Positions 8,724-21,056 of a DNA stretch of 64,000 nt are shown here, in pieces. Position numbers and translations under genes: made by a program. Where the stretch lies: the NCBI GenBank assembly GCA_900541205.1, contig UQIV01000002.1, positions 1 through 64,000 of the forward strand. Direction: 5' to 3'. Under the pieces are notes generated by a model, which worked only from the letters and a program-made list of their open reading frames with translations, had not been told where the DNA came from and did no database searches. Positions within the stretch are counted from its first letter, which is position 1. Each line of letters opens with the position of its first letter. This stretch comes from an uncultured Collinsella sp. Lineage in GTDB: Bacteria > Actinomycetota > Coriobacteriia > Coriobacteriales > Coriobacteriaceae.

Positions 8724-10028
8724 TTGAAGGCGGACACTCAAACCATCGACATCCTGTTGTTGGGCAGCGGCGGCCGTGAGCATGCTTTGGCAGCCAAGCT
8801 CGCAGCATCACCGCGCGCCGGCAAGCTCTACATTGCGCCGGGTAACGGCGGCACCGCGAGCTGCGGCGAGAACGTTGTTCTCGACGACTGCGATCCTGCG
8901 GCCGTGGCGGCGTTTGCCCAGAGCCACGGATGCGGACTCGTGGTAATTGGCCCCGAGGCTCCGCTCGTGGCGGGCGTGGCCGACGCCGTGCGTGCGGCGG
9001 GTATTCCCTGCTTTGGCCCGGGTGCCGAGGGCGCCCAGATGGAGGGCTCCAAGCTGTTCTCCAAGCAGCTCATGGAGCGCGCGGGTATTCCGACGGCAGC
9101 CTACGGCTCGTTTACCGACGAGGCTTCGGCTCTCGCCTACGTGCGCGAGCAGGGCGCCCCGCTGGTCGTCAAGGCCGACGGCCTTGCCGCGGGCAAGGGC
9201 GTTATCGTGGCGACCGAACTTGAGCAGGCCGAGGAGGCCGTGCGCGAGTGCTTTGGCGGCACCTTTGGCGATGCCGGCAATACCGTGGTCATCGAGGAGA
9301 TGCTGACCGGCCCCGAGTGCTCGCTGTTGGCCTTTACCGACGGCAAGACTGTGCGCCCCATGGCCACCTCGCAGGACCACAAGCGCGCGCTCGAGGGCGA
9401 CAAGGGCCCCAACACCGGCGGCATGGGCGTCTACAGCCCGGTGCCCATCGTGACTGACGAGGAGCACGCCACCATGGTGAAGGTCATGGAGCAGACCGTG
9501 GCCGAGCTTGCTGCCGAGGGCATCGACTACCGCGGCTGCCTGTATGGCGGCTTTATGCTCACCCCCGCCGGCCCCAAAGTGCTGGAGTTCAATGCCCGCT
9601 TTGGCGACCCCGAGACGCAGGTCGTGCTCCCGCGCCTTAAGAACGACCTGGTTGAGGTCATGCTCGCCTGCGCCAACTGCGAGCTCGATCAGATTGAGCT
9701 CGACTGGCGTGACGAGTGGGCCGTGGCCGTTGTCCTGACGAGCGCGGGCTATCCCGGCAGCTACGAGAAGGGCAAGGTCATCACCGGTATCGCCGATGCC
9801 GAGGCCATGGAGAACGTGACCGTGTACCACGCGGGCACTGCCGTGGTGGACGGCCAGCTCGTGACCAATGGTGGCCGCGTGCTTGCCGTGACCGCTCTGG
9901 GCGACACGTTCGAGAACGCTCGCAACCTTGCCTACGAGGCCTGCGAGAAGATTGATTTTGAGGGCAAGACCCTGCGTCACGACATCGGCCTGCGCGCGCT
10001 GCGCGGTCGCGACGCCTGGGATGCCTAA
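8724..10028 (+). CDS. purD: Phosphoribosylamine-glycine ligase
   Basis: A protein of 434 aa. The start is a TTG at 8724, fixed by AGGAGG at 8713-8718 and by the conserved [19 protein letters not shown] that follows at once; the longer frame from 8556 runs back into purA. ATP-grasp features include [33 protein letters not shown] and [12 protein letters not shown]. It joins glycine to 5-phosphoribosylamine to give GAR, the second step of purine synthesis. The Nudix gene begins 21 bases downstream, so the two are probably co-transcribed. Confidence 0.97.
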   Translation: MKADTQTIDILLLGSGGREHALAAKLAASPRAGKLYIAPGNGGTASCGENVVLDDCDPAAVAAFAQSHGCGLVVIGPEAPLVAGVADAVRAAGIPCFGPGAEGAQMEGSKLFSKQLMERAGIPTAAYGSFTDEASALAYVREQGAPLVVKADGLAAGKGVIVATELEQAEEAVRECFGGTFGDAGNTVVIEEMLTGPECSLLAFTDGKTVRPMATSQDHKRALEGDKGPNTGGMGVYSPVPIVTDEEHATMVKVMEQTVAELAAEGIDYRGCLYGGFMLTPAGPKVLEFNARFGDPETQVVLPRLKNDLVEVMLACANCELDQIELDWRDEWAVAVVLTSAGYPGSYEKGKVITGIADAEAMENVTVYHAGTAVVDGQLVTNGGRVLAVTALGDTFENARNLAYEACEKIDFEGKTLRHDIGLRALRGRDAWDA

Positions 10029-10049
10029 AATCCGAGAGGAATGAGATGG

Positions 10050-10745
10050 ATGGACGAGAAGAACGAAGAGCTCGTGGACGCGCAGATCGTCGAAGAGGAC
10101 AGCCGCATGTATGGGCACGCCGAGGGCGAGCCTGGTGGCGAGGTCGCTGACGAGCCGGCACTGGTGCTGGGCGACGACGACCCGCACGATGCCGAGCTGC
10201 ACGAGAAGATTCTTTCGGAGGAGTGCGCCTGGAAGGGCAAGATCCTCGACGTCCACCGTCTTGAGGTTGAGCTGCCCAACGGTCACCGCAGCGCCCGCGA
10301 TATCGTTCGCCATCCGGGTGCGGCGGCCGTTGTGGCGCTGACCGAGAGCGGCAAGATCGTACTGGTGCGTCAGTACCGCACCGCCATCGACCGCGTGACG
10401 GTCGAGATTCCCGCCGGCAAGCTCGATCCAGGCGAGGACCCGCTCGATTGCGCCAAGCGCGAACTGCATGAGGAGACGGGCTTTAGGGCTGGCCGTATTC
10501 GCTTTTTGACGTCGATTGTCACGTCCTGCGGTTTTTGCGATGAGATCATCCACATCTACTTGGCTACCAAGCTCGAGTTTGATGCGCCCAACCCCGATGA
10601 TGATGAGTTTGTCAACGTGGACCTGGTGCCGCTGCACGAGCTGATCGACGCCGTACTCGACGGCAAGATCGAAGACGCCAAGACCGTCGTAGGCGCCTTG
10701 GCCTGCGATAGCATCGCGCACAGGCTGGGCGGAACTGAGCTTTAA
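10050..10745 (+). CDS. Nudix hydrolase, ADP-ribose pyrophosphatase type
   Basis: A protein of about 231 aa. The Nudix box is complete: G in AGKLDPGED, then AKRELHEETGF (REx2EExG). Upstream IVLVRQYRTAIDRVTVEIPAG is typical of ADP-sugar pyrophosphatases (NudF-like). The first 60 residues are an extra acidic segment (EEDSRMYGHAEGEPGGE) not part of the fold. The ATG at 10050 is preferred because GAGAGGA would sit directly against the ATG at 10041. It likely hydrolyses ADP-ribose or related nucleotides; the substrate is inferred from family. Confidence 0.85.
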   Translation: MDEKNEELVDAQIVEEDSRMYGHAEGEPGGEVADEPALVLGDDDPHDAELHEKILSEECAWKGKILDVHRLEVELPNGHRSARDIVRHPGAAAVVALTESGKIVLVRQYRTAIDRVTVEIPAGKLDPGEDPLDCAKRELHEETGFRAGRIRFLTSIVTSCGFCDEIIHIYLATKLEFDAPNPDDDEFVNVDLVPLHELIDAVLDGKIEDAKTVVGALACDSIAHRLGGTEL

Positions 10746-10756
10746 AAGCGAGGGCG

Positions 10757-10798
10757 ACCCTGGGGCAAACACTACTGATTATTTTGCCCCAGGGTCTT
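10757..10798 (+). terminator. Rho-independent terminator after the Nudix gene
   Basis: ACCCTGGGGCAAA and TTTGCCCCAGGGT form a perfect 13-bp stem (the inner A/T pairs extend it) followed by CTTACGTTATTGTTTT. Confidence 0.8.
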
Positions 10799-10826
10799 AC
10801 GTTATTGTTTTATCTCCGAGGACTGC

Positions 10827-12599
10827 ATGTTTAAGAGGTTTCTTTCGTATTACAAGCCCCAGATGGGGCTTTTTGTTGCTGATACTGTTTGTGCTCTGGT
10901 GCTTGCCGCCATTGACCTTGCGTTCCCCATTATCCTGCGCAATTTGACCGGTGGGCTATTTACTCAGGGTCAGGCTGCCATTATGCAGGCGCTCGGCATG
11001 ATCGCGGTGGGCTTGGTGCTGATGTATGCCGTCCGCTGCGCCTGCCGCTACTTTGTGAGCTATTGGGGTCACGTGATGGGCGCGCGTATGGAGTCCAAGA
11101 TGCGCGAGGACCTGTTCGACCAGTATGAGCGCTTCAGCTTTGCGTACTTCGACCGCAACAGCTCGGGCGACATGATGAGCCGCGTGGTCAACGACCTGTT
11201 CGATATCTGCGAGGCGGCGCACCACGTGCCCGAGTGGATCATCATCTGTGGCATCGAGATCATCGGCTCGTTTGTGATCCTCTTTACCATCGCCCCGGTG
11301 CTGGCGCTTGCTATGGCTGTGGTGACAGCAGCGTTTGCGGTCATCATGTTTTGGCAGAACATGCGCATGCGCGAGGTCTTTAGCGACAATCGCAAAAAAA
11401 TCAGCGGCATCAATGCACAGCTGCAGGATTCGCTGGCGGGCATGCGCGTGGTCAAGAGCTTTGCCAATGAGGAGACCGAACGCTTCAAGTTCCGCGCCTC
11501 AAACAATCGCTATCTTTCGTCCAAGGAGAACATGTATCACGCCATGGGCGTCTATACCGCGACGTATGGTCTGCTCTCGGGTGTGCTCTATGTGATCGTG
11601 GTGCTGCTGGGCGGCTGGCTGGTCGCCCAGGGACAGCTGCAGGCGGTCGATATGGCGACCTTTGCACTCTATATTTCGCTGTTCTGCACGCCGCTCGAGA
11701 CACTCGTCAATTCAGCCGAAACGTATCAGAAGGCTATCGCCGGCTTTAAGCGTATGGACGAGGTGCTCTCGACCGCGCCGGATATCCAGGACAAGCCGGG
11801 CGCTACGGATCTGCAGGTGACTGCCGGCGCCGTGGAGTATCACGACGTGTGCTTTAACTACGAGGATGTTGAGCTGGGCGAGGGCGATGCCGACGAGCGT
11901 CCCGTTATCGACCATATGGACCTGTCCATCAAGCCCGGGCAGACCATCGCTTTGGTTGGCCCCTCGGGCGGCGGCAAGTCCACGACCTGTTCGCTGCTGC
12001 CGCGCTTTTATGACGTGGCTACCGGATCCATTAGCATCGACGGTCAGGACGTGCGCGATGTGACGCAGCAGAGCCTGCGCCGCGCCATCGGCCTGGTGCA
12101 GCAGGATGTCTATCTATTTGACGGTACGATTGGCGAGAACATCGCCTACGGCAAGCCGGGCGCTACGGCGGAAGAGATCGCCGAGGCCGCCCGTCGCGCC
12201 AACATCGATGCCTTTATCGAGTCGCTTCCACAGGGCTACGACACCGTGGTGGGCGAGCGTGGCAGCCGTCTTTCGGGCGGACAAAAGCAGCGTGTTGCCA
12301 TCGCGCGCGTGTTTCTCAAGAACCCCAAGATCCTGATCTTGGACGAGGCGACGAGTGCTTTGGATAACGAGAGCGAGGAGGCGGTCCAGGAGTCGCTCGA
12401 AGAGCTGGCACGCGGCCGTACCACAATCATCATCGCCCACCGTCTTTCGACCATTAAGCATGCTGACGAGATTGCGACCGTTGAGCATGGTCGCGTTGTG
12501 GAACGTGGCACGCATGAACAGCTTCTCGCCCGTGGCGGCACCTATGCCCGTTACTATCGAATGCAGTTCGAAGGTGCGCGTGCGCACGAGCTCGACTGA
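10827..12599 (+). CDS. ABC exporter, fused permease and ATPase (MsbA/LmrA type)
   Basis: A protein of 590 aa in one polypeptide: six membrane segments (residues about 15-310), then an ABC ATPase with Walker A GPSGGGKSTT, Q-loop LVQQDVYLFDGTIGENI, signature LSGGQKQRVAIARVFL, Walker B ILILDEATSALD and switch IIIAHRLSTI. Such half-transporters work as homodimers or heterodimers exporting lipids, drugs or peptides; no partner gene is adjacent. Substrate unknown. The next gene starts 19 bases downstream and may be co-transcribed. Confidence 0.93.
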   Translation: MFKRFLSYYKPQMGLFVADTVCALVLAAIDLAFPIILRNLTGGLFTQGQAAIMQALGMIAVGLVLMYAVRCACRYFVSYWGHVMGARMESKMREDLFDQYERFSFAYFDRNSSGDMMSRVVNDLFDICEAAHHVPEWIIICGIEIIGSFVILFTIAPVLALAMAVVTAAFAVIMFWQNMRMREVFSDNRKKISGINAQLQDSLAGMRVVKSFANEETERFKFRASNNRYLSSKENMYHAMGVYTATYGLLSGVLYVIVVLLGGWLVAQGQLQAVDMATFALYISLFCTPLETLVNSAETYQKAIAGFKRMDEVLSTAPDIQDKPGATDLQVTAGAVEYHDVCFNYEDVELGEGDADERPVIDHMDLSIKPGQTIALVGPSGGGKSTTCSLLPRFYDVATGSISIDGQDVRDVTQQSLRRAIGLVQQDVYLFDGTIGENIAYGKPGATAEEIAEAARRANIDAFIESLPQGYDTVVGERGSRLSGGQKQRVAIARVFLKNPKILILDEATSALDNESEEAVQESLEELARGRTTIIIAHRLSTIKHADEIATVEHGRVVERGTHEQLLARGGTYARYYRMQFEGARAHELD

Positions 12600-12618
12600 T
12601 TGATATGACAGGAAGTTT

Positions 12619-13584
12619 ATGGCTGACAAGAACCCTTTGACTCCGGAAGAAGTGACGGAGTTATTCTCCGAAATCGATGCATCCGGTGTCTTGGATCCCA
12701 CGCTTGCCAAAAAGCGAACCGAGCGCATGCGTGAGAAGGAGGCTGCGGCCAAGCGCGGTGACAAAGCTGCGCTAGCGCAGCTGCGCAGCGAGGATCGCGC
12801 GAGCCAGGCAAAACATATCGACCCGCTGTCCGAGGACGATCCTTCGGGTTCGCAGGTGAGTCATACCATTACGAAGACCGCGATGGCCGTGGTCATTGGT
12901 ATTTTGGTGCTGATCGTGGGCATGCAGATTGGCTACGGCGTGATGCGTCGTCTGAACACCGCCAACCTGTCCGAGAGCGTTTCGGTCGATACCGTTTCGA
13001 CGGCGCTGAAGGGCGGCCTTGAGTGGGGCAACGGCTTTACTCAGTTCCCGCTCGACTTTACCGTCGATGAAGCCGATGAGCGTACGGGCACGGTCGAGGT
13101 GACGGTGCTGGACACATCGTCTGCCAACGAGCTCGAACTGCTGTCCAACGGGCAGATTCAGGCCGCGGCGCTTGCGACCAACGCGCTGCTCAACGATAAG
13201 ATTGACCGCGTGGTGTATAACGTTCACGCCTATATCGACGAGGATAGCAACATTCAGCACGATTCCTTCTTTGGCATGTTTCCCGCCCAGGGCCACCAGA
13301 GCGCCATCCTGACGTTCGTGTGGACCAAGAGCTCATCCAACGCCACGAATATCGACTGGAAGATGCGCATCGTGAGTATGGATGACACCATCGCCGAGCG
13401 CATTCAAAAACAGGTGAACTCGGTGTCGTCGTTGATTGAGGACCCGGTGGTGAGCCAGACCAAGATTGACGAGGAAAAGGACGAACGTGACCTGGAACAT
13501 CGTCTTCATGGCCGCGAGATTTTCCGCGGCGGCAAGCCCGATCGCTCACCGTCCGATCTGCTGGAACAGGACAGGAAAAAGTAA
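12619..13584 (+). CDS. Unrecognised single-pass membrane protein
   Basis: A protein of 321 aa of no family I recognise. Residues 1-85 are charged and helical, rich in Lys/Arg/Glu/Ala (TLAKKRTERMREKEAAAKRGDK). One membrane segment follows (AMAVVIGILVLIVGMQIGYGV). The roughly 160-residue outer domain has a mixed strand/helix pattern, and the tail is very charged (EEKDERDLEHRLHGRE). The topology suggests an N-terminus in the cytosol and an exported C-terminal domain. GGAAG precedes the ATG. Its position behind the ABC exporter suggests co-expression, but the role is unknown. Confidence 0.75.
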   Translation: MADKNPLTPEEVTELFSEIDASGVLDPTLAKKRTERMREKEAAAKRGDKAALAQLRSEDRASQAKHIDPLSEDDPSGSQVSHTITKTAMAVVIGILVLIVGMQIGYGVMRRLNTANLSESVSVDTVSTALKGGLEWGNGFTQFPLDFTVDEADERTGTVEVTVLDTSSANELELLSNGQIQAAALATNALLNDKIDRVVYNVHAYIDEDSNIQHDSFFGMFPAQGHQSAILTFVWTKSSSNATNIDWKMRIVSMDDTIAERIQKQVNSVSSLIEDPVVSQTKIDEEKDERDLEHRLHGREIFRGGKPDRSPSDLLEQDRKK

Positions 13585-13590
13585 GAGGCC

Positions 13591-13632
13591 ATCATCCCGC
13601 GTGAGCCACAAGCCCCGCGGGATGATTTTTCT
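13591..13632 (+). terminator. Rho-independent terminator
   Basis: ATCATCCCGCG pairs with CGCGGGATGAT (11 bp) and is followed by TTTTTCTGG. It ends the exporter/membrane-protein unit just before the carAB promoter region. Confidence 0.9.
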
Positions 13633-13727
13633 GGGACGGGGATTAAATAATCAATATGCATAGAAAGTCATAATTATCATTTCGTAAACATTTCGATGAA
13701 ATTAACGCCATGAGGCATGCTTGCGGT

Positions 13728-13780
13728 TACAATACCGCGAGGCCTAACTACACACCTTTAAGCCGGTCCTGTGAGACCGG
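13728..13780 (+). promoter_or_regulatory. carAB control region: -10 box and PyrR-type binding hairpin
   Basis: A -10-like TACAAT lies at 13728-13733 with no clear -35. At 13763-13780 the stem CCGGTC/GACCGG presents TCCTGTGAG, matching the PyrR loop consensus UCCNGNGAG. The hairpin sits immediately before the ribosome site GGGAAGGAG of carA, so uridine-nucleotide-dependent PyrR binding would block translation, as known for actinobacterial pyr leaders. The match is by eye; pyrR is not in the window. Confidence 0.6.
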
Positions 13781-13791
13781 GAAGGAGAATT

Positions 13792-15231
13792 ATGGCGAAC
13801 AACCATACCGCGGGCACTGCCGCCCGCACCTTCGCGCCCAGCGAGCTTTGCCAGCGTATGCTGGCCAAAACCAGCAAGGGCGCCTGCGGTCCCTGCATCC
13901 TGTATCTTGAGGATGGGACCATTTTTTATGGACGTGCATGCGGCGCCGAGGGCACCGCGACCGGCGAAGTCTGCTTCAACACCTCGCTCGAGGGCTACTT
14001 TGAGGTCATGACCGACCCGAGTTATGCCGGCCAAATCGTAACCATGACCTATCCGCAGATCGGCAACTACGGTATCGACGAGACCGACGTCCAGTCGGCC
14101 TTCCCCGGCGACGCCGTGCGCCCTGCGAGCGCTCCGGCTATGCGCGGCATGATCGTTCGCGACATGTGCGCCACGCCTTCTAACTGGCGCTCGACCGTCA
14201 GCGTGCCGGAGTATCTGCGCGCTCACGGCATCGTCGCTATCGAGGGTGTCGACACTCGCGCTCTGGTGCGCCATCTGCGCGACAATGGTTCCAAGATGGG
14301 CATTATCTCGACCGAGATCTTCGACGTCGACGAGCTTGCCGAGCGTCTGGCCGCAGCGCCCACGCTGGTAGGCGAGAACCTGGTGAAGACCGTAAGTTGC
14401 CCCGCGCCTCACGAGTTTGTGGCCGCCGACCTGCCTGCCACGCATGACTTTGCACTTGCGGCTGCCGCTCCTGCCCGTCATAAAGTGGTCACCTACGACT
14501 GCGGTGTGAAGCGCGGCATTCTGGAGGGCTTGGTCCGCGCCGGCTGCGACCTTACCGTCGTGCCGTGGGATACGCCCGCCCAGCAGGTGCTCGACATGAA
14601 TCCCGACGGTGTCTTTTTGTCCAATGGCCCCGGCGACCCCGATGCCGTGGTGGAGACCTATGAACAGGTGCAGCAGCTGATCGGCAAGGTGCCGGTCTTT
14701 GGTATTTGTCTTGGTCACCAGATGATCAGCCTGGCCTGCGGCGCCCAGATGGAAAAGCTTAAGTTCGGTCACCGCGGTGGCAACCAGCCGGTCATGAACC
14801 TGGTGAGCCGTCGCGTGGAGATCACCGCGCAAAACCATGGCTTTGGCCTGCTATTCCCCAGCTTGGGCAAGCTTGTCCCCGAGCTTTCCGGCGGCGAGAT
14901 CGAACATGCGGCCGACGGCGACCTGCGCGTCTGGGTGCGCCGCGGAATCGCGCCGGTCGTGATGAACGAGCGCTTCGGCCGCATTCGCCTGACGCACGTG
15001 AACCTCAACGACGGCACCGCCGAGGGCATCCAGCTGCTCGACGCCCCGTGCTTCTCGGTCCAGTACCACCCCGAGGCCTCGCCTGGCCCCACCGATGCCC
15101 ACTATCTCTTTACCGCCTTTACGCGACTCATGGACGGCGAGGAGAACTACCTGGACATCGACACCGCGAAGGACCGCCTGGCTGGCTGGAATTTCGCCGA
15201 GACCGCCGCGACCGAGACCGAGGAGAACTAA
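13792..15231 (+). CDS. carA: Carbamoyl phosphate synthase, small (glutaminase) subunit
   Basis: A protein of 479 aa, longer than the usual 360-380 aa; extra length lies at both ends (about 35 residues before [10 protein letters not shown] and 30 after the amidotransferase domain). The class I glutaminase has [15 protein letters not shown] with the nucleophile Cys, and [10 protein letters not shown] with the catalytic His/Glu. It supplies ammonia from glutamine to CarB. The ATG at 13792 follows GGGAAGGAGAATT. carB starts one base after the stop codon, so they form an operon. Confidence 0.96.
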   Translation: MANNHTAGTAARTFAPSELCQRMLAKTSKGACGPCILYLEDGTIFYGRACGAEGTATGEVCFNTSLEGYFEVMTDPSYAGQIVTMTYPQIGNYGIDETDVQSAFPGDAVRPASAPAMRGMIVRDMCATPSNWRSTVSVPEYLRAHGIVAIEGVDTRALVRHLRDNGSKMGIISTEIFDVDELAERLAAAPTLVGENLVKTVSCPAPHEFVAADLPATHDFALAAAAPARHKVVTYDCGVKRGILEGLVRAGCDLTVVPWDTPAQQVLDMNPDGVFLSNGPGDPDAVVETYEQVQQLIGKVPVFGICLGHQMISLACGAQMEKLKFGHRGGNQPVMNLVSRRVEITAQNHGFGLLFPSLGKLVPELSGGEIEHAADGDLRVWVRRGIAPVVMNERFGRIRLTHVNLNDGTAEGIQLLDAPCFSVQYHPEASPGPTDAHYLFTAFTRLMDGEENYLDIDTAKDRLAGWNFAETAATETEEN

Positions 15232-15232
15232 C

Positions 15233-18547
<3,315 letters not shown>

Positions 18548-18558
18548 CTGACCTGGCC

Positions 18559-18643
18559 GGCCGGGGCGGCAGCCGGACACTTTCTCTCGGAAACTGGGCT
18601 TCGCGAAGTTTTCCGAGAGAAAGGTTCGCCTCCCGCCCCGGCC
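18559..18643. repeat. Long imperfect inverted repeat downstream of carB
   Basis: The outer stem GGCCGGGGCGG (18559-18569) pairs with CCGCCCCGGCC (18633-18643). The inner stem CTTTCTCTCGGAAA (18580-18593) pairs perfectly with TTTCCGAGAGAAAG (18610-18623). The centre contains CTTCGCGAAG. There is no T-tract. It begins 12 bases after the carB stop and may act as a terminator, RNA stabiliser or mobile palindrome. Confidence 0.8.
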
Positions 18644-18716
18644 TGCGGTGACTTGGCTGCACCGTGTGCTGCCGAAGGGGCTTTGCGCGATGGCTAGGGC
18701 TGAATAAAAAGTGAGT

Positions 18717-18752
18717 GTGGGATACGCCGTTCGTTCGAACGGCGTATCCCAC
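18717..18752. terminator. Near-perfect 36-base palindrome
   Basis: A 16-bp stem, GTGGGATACGCCGTTC against GAACGGCGTATCCCAC, surrounds a 4-base loop. On the minus strand the stem is soon followed by ACTCACTTTTTATTC, so it is terminator-like in that direction although flanking genes read rightward. Confidence 0.6.
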
Positions 18753-18793
18753 GTTAATATTTCAGCCAACGTACGTCATGGCAATATCCGGTA

Positions 18794-18898
18794 GGTCCCC
18801 GGGTGCCCCGCGGCGGGCTGGGTTTATTGTCTGAGCGACTTTGCGAAGCAAGGGGAGCGAAGATAAAAACCCAGCCCGCCGCGGGGCACCCGGGGACC
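18794..18898. repeat. Perfect 32-bp inverted repeat with 41-base loop, between carB and purE
   Basis: Arm 18794-18825 begins GGTCCCCGGGTGCCCCGCGG and is perfectly complementary to 18867-18898. The loop contains GCGACTTTGCGAAGC, recalling the CTTCGCGAAG centre of the element at 18559-18643. A TATACT box at 18916-18921, probably the purE -10, follows 17 bases later, so the repeat abuts or overlaps the purE promoter. Confidence 0.85.
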
Positions 18899-18984
18899 GC
18901 AGGGACGGGAGCAGCTATACTACTCTCAGTAGTTAAGGGTCGCGGATCCGCCGCGTCGCCGTTCTCAACAGGAGGTCTTTGTTT

Positions 18985-19449
18985 ATGGCAGATCAAAAGC
19001 CGGTTGTCGGGATCATCATGGGCTCCAAGTCCGATCTGGGCGTTATGGAAGGTTGCACCGCCGAGCTCGAGGCGCTGGGCGTGCCCTATGAGCTTGTCAT
19101 TGCGAGCGCACACCGCACGCCGGCGAAGGTCCACGAGTGGGCTTCGACTGCTGCCGACCGCGGCATCAAGGTGATTATTGCTGCTGCCGGCAAGGCTGCT
19201 CACCTGGGCGGTGTCGTGGCTGCCTTTACGCCGCTGCCGGTCATCGGCGTGCCTATGAAGACGAGTGACCTGGGCGGCATGGATTCGCTGCTGTCGATGG
19301 TGCAGATGCCTTCGGGCGTGCCCGTGGCCTGCGTTGCCATCAACGGCGCCAAGAACGCCGCCATCTATGCCACACAGATTCTGGGTGCTTGCGACCCAGA
19401 GTACCGCAAGGTTATCGAGAAGATGAAGCAGGAGATGGCCGACGCCTAG
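18985..19449 (+). CDS. purE: N5-carboxyaminoimidazole ribonucleotide mutase
   Basis: A protein of 154 aa with VGIIMGSKSDLGVM at the start, the IASAHRTPAK motif containing the catalytic His, AAAGKAAHLGGVVAA and PVIGVPMKT. It is the class I PurE fold, rearranging N5-CAIR to CAIR. AGGAGG at 18970-18975 suits the ATG at 18985 better than a TTG two codons earlier. PurK, the usual upstream partner, is not in the window. Confidence 0.97.
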   Translation: MADQKPVVGIIMGSKSDLGVMEGCTAELEALGVPYELVIASAHRTPAKVHEWASTAADRGIKVIIAAAGKAAHLGGVVAAFTPLPVIGVPMKTSDLGGMDSLLSMVQMPSGVPVACVAINGAKNAAIYATQILGACDPEYRKVIEKMKQEMADA

Positions 19450-19484
19450 GCGTTCCGCCGTTTCACCGCAGTATAAGGAGAGCC

Positions 19485-20483
19485 ATGTCCGACTATCAGG
19501 GAAAACGATTCAAGGCTTCTCAGATTCCCGATCCGTCGAAGCCGGGTGCTGCCCATGCGGCACAGCAGGGTCGGGCATCCTCTCCTCAGCAGCCGCGCGC
19601 GCCGCGCCCCGTGACACCGGCGACGCATCGTCGACAGGACGCGCCGGCCGCATATCGACCTTCATCTTATAGTACCGCTAAGAAGCCGCCCCGGTCTTCA
19701 TCGCATGCCACGCCGTCGGATTACACCGAGCCGCCGCGTAAAAAGCGCCGCTCCATCATTCCTATTCTGCTCATCATCGTGGGCATCGGTCTGATTGTTG
19801 CCGCCGCTGCCATCTTTATCAATGCTCAGATTGGCTATAAGCAGGCGAGCGATTCGTACCAGAAAATCGAGAAGCAATATGTAAGCGATCAGGACGCCAG
19901 CGGCGTGCCGATTATCGATTTCGATGCGCTTGCTCAGACAAACCCCGAGATTGTGGGTTGGATTTATGTGCCGGGAACCAACATCAACTATCCCGTGGTG
20001 CAGACCAACAACAACTCCAAATACCTCAACACGCTGTTCGACGGTACGGCCAATGCATCTGGGGCCATTTTCCTGGATGGCGATGACACCGCGCCGGGAA
20101 TGGTTGACCAGCAGACCACGATCTACGGCCACCACATGAATGACGGGTCGATGTTCAACGTGATTTCGGACACCACTGATCAGGCGACGTTCGATAGCAT
20201 CGAGTTCGTGTATTACATCACACGGGATGCTACGTATAAGCTGCGACCACTGGCGACCAAAGTTGTCGAGGACACGTATGCCAAGGCGCGCACGCGCAAT
20301 TTTGAGGGCGACGACGGGCTCAAGAACTACCTGTCCGAGATGCTCGACGGTGCCTCTGCCGTGGCGAGCGATGCCACCGATCGTGCTGCTTCGGCAACCA
20401 AGGTCGTAACGCTTGTGACCTGTCGTTCGTTATCGCTGAGCAACACGCGTGCTGTCATGGTGCTCACGCCGGTCGAGGAATAA
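19485..20483 (+). CDS. Class B sortase
   Basis: A protein of 332 aa. Residues 1-80 are a cytosolic Pro/Arg/Ser-rich tail; one membrane segment follows (SIIPILLIIVGIGLIVAAAAIF). The sortase domain has NPEIVGWIYVPGTNINYPVVQ, the catalytic His in YGHHMNDGSMF, the Cys in TLVTCRS and the Arg in SNTRAVMV. Residue order and spacing fit class B. It cleaves sorting motifs and attaches proteins to the wall or polymerises pili. AAGGAG precedes the ATG, 35 bases after purE. Candidate substrates in the window are the MPSTG, LAATG and LASTG proteins, a pairing that is only inferred. Confidence 0.9.
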   Translation: MSDYQGKRFKASQIPDPSKPGAAHAAQQGRASSPQQPRAPRPVTPATHRRQDAPAAYRPSSYSTAKKPPRSSSHATPSDYTEPPRKKRRSIIPILLIIVGIGLIVAAAAIFINAQIGYKQASDSYQKIEKQYVSDQDASGVPIIDFDALAQTNPEIVGWIYVPGTNINYPVVQTNNNSKYLNTLFDGTANASGAIFLDGDDTAPGMVDQQTTIYGHHMNDGSMFNVISDTTDQATFDSIEFVYYITRDATYKLRPLATKVVEDTYAKARTRNFEGDDGLKNYLSEMLDGASAVASDATDRAASATKVVTLVTCRSLSLSNTRAVMVLTPVEE

Positions 20484-20546
20484 GTTGTTCGAGAGTAGCT
20501 AAAAAGCCCCGTTCCAAATTGGCTACTCGACGACGGTAAGGGAGAA

Positions 20547-20966
20547 ATGATGCTCGAGAATGGCAAAACGATGCCTTCGATTGATGCTTGGCTGCGTGAG
20601 GCCAAGGCCGATTCGTCGGCACCTGCGTGCGGTATGTATCTGACGCATAACGGTGTGGTGCGCGCGACGCCCAAGTCCGAGGCGCGCGGTGTCGAGACCG
20701 ATGGCGTGGCGCCGGGCCACAAGGTGGGCGGCATGGTGTTTGGCTACGACGCCAGCAAGGTGCAGGCCGCCATCGAGGCCACGCGTGCGATGCCGGGTAT
20801 CGGCTATGTGCGCGTGTGGCTGGCAAGCGGCGAGCTTGCCGTAGGCGACGACATCATGCTCGTGCTCATCGGCGGGGACATTCGCCCGCACGTGGTCGAT
20901 GCGCTGCAGGCGCTCGTCGGCACCATCAAGAATGAATGCGTGAGTGAGGTCGAGCGCGAGGCGTAG
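20547..20966 (+). CDS. MoaE-like protein
   Basis: A protein of 139 aa. The core resembles the molybdopterin synthase large subunit: CGMYLTHNGVVRATPK near the start and VWLASGELAVGDDIMLVLIGGDIR followed by a helix pairing region. However, the lysine/arginine-rich C-terminal motif used in catalysis by E. coli MoaE is not obvious, and no other molybdenum cofactor gene is adjacent. It may be a diverged MoaE or a protein of that fold with another job. GGGAGAA precedes the ATG. Confidence 0.55.
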   Translation: MMLENGKTMPSIDAWLREAKADSSAPACGMYLTHNGVVRATPKSEARGVETDGVAPGHKVGGMVFGYDASKVQAAIEATRAMPGIGYVRVWLASGELAVGDDIMLVLIGGDIRPHVVDALQALVGTIKNECVSEVEREA

Positions 20967-20996
20967 AGGCTTGCGTCGATAGAAGGCTCGTTTATA

Positions 20997-21035
20997 AAAA
21001 TGCCCGCCGGTACGTGTGATACCGGCGGGCATTTT
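20997..21035. terminator. Bidirectional terminator between convergent genes
   Basis: AAAATGCCCGCCGGTA and TACCGGCGGGCATTTT form a perfect 16-bp stem with a 7-base loop. A and T runs flank it, so it can end the MoaE-like gene and the minus-strand gene that follows. Confidence 0.9.
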
Positions 21036-21056
21036 GCGTTTTGGGCGCGGTTGGCG

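Noticed and set aside
8808..10772. 654-codon minus-strand open frame
   Set aside because: Antisense to purD and the Nudix gene; low-complexity composition with no recognisable domains.
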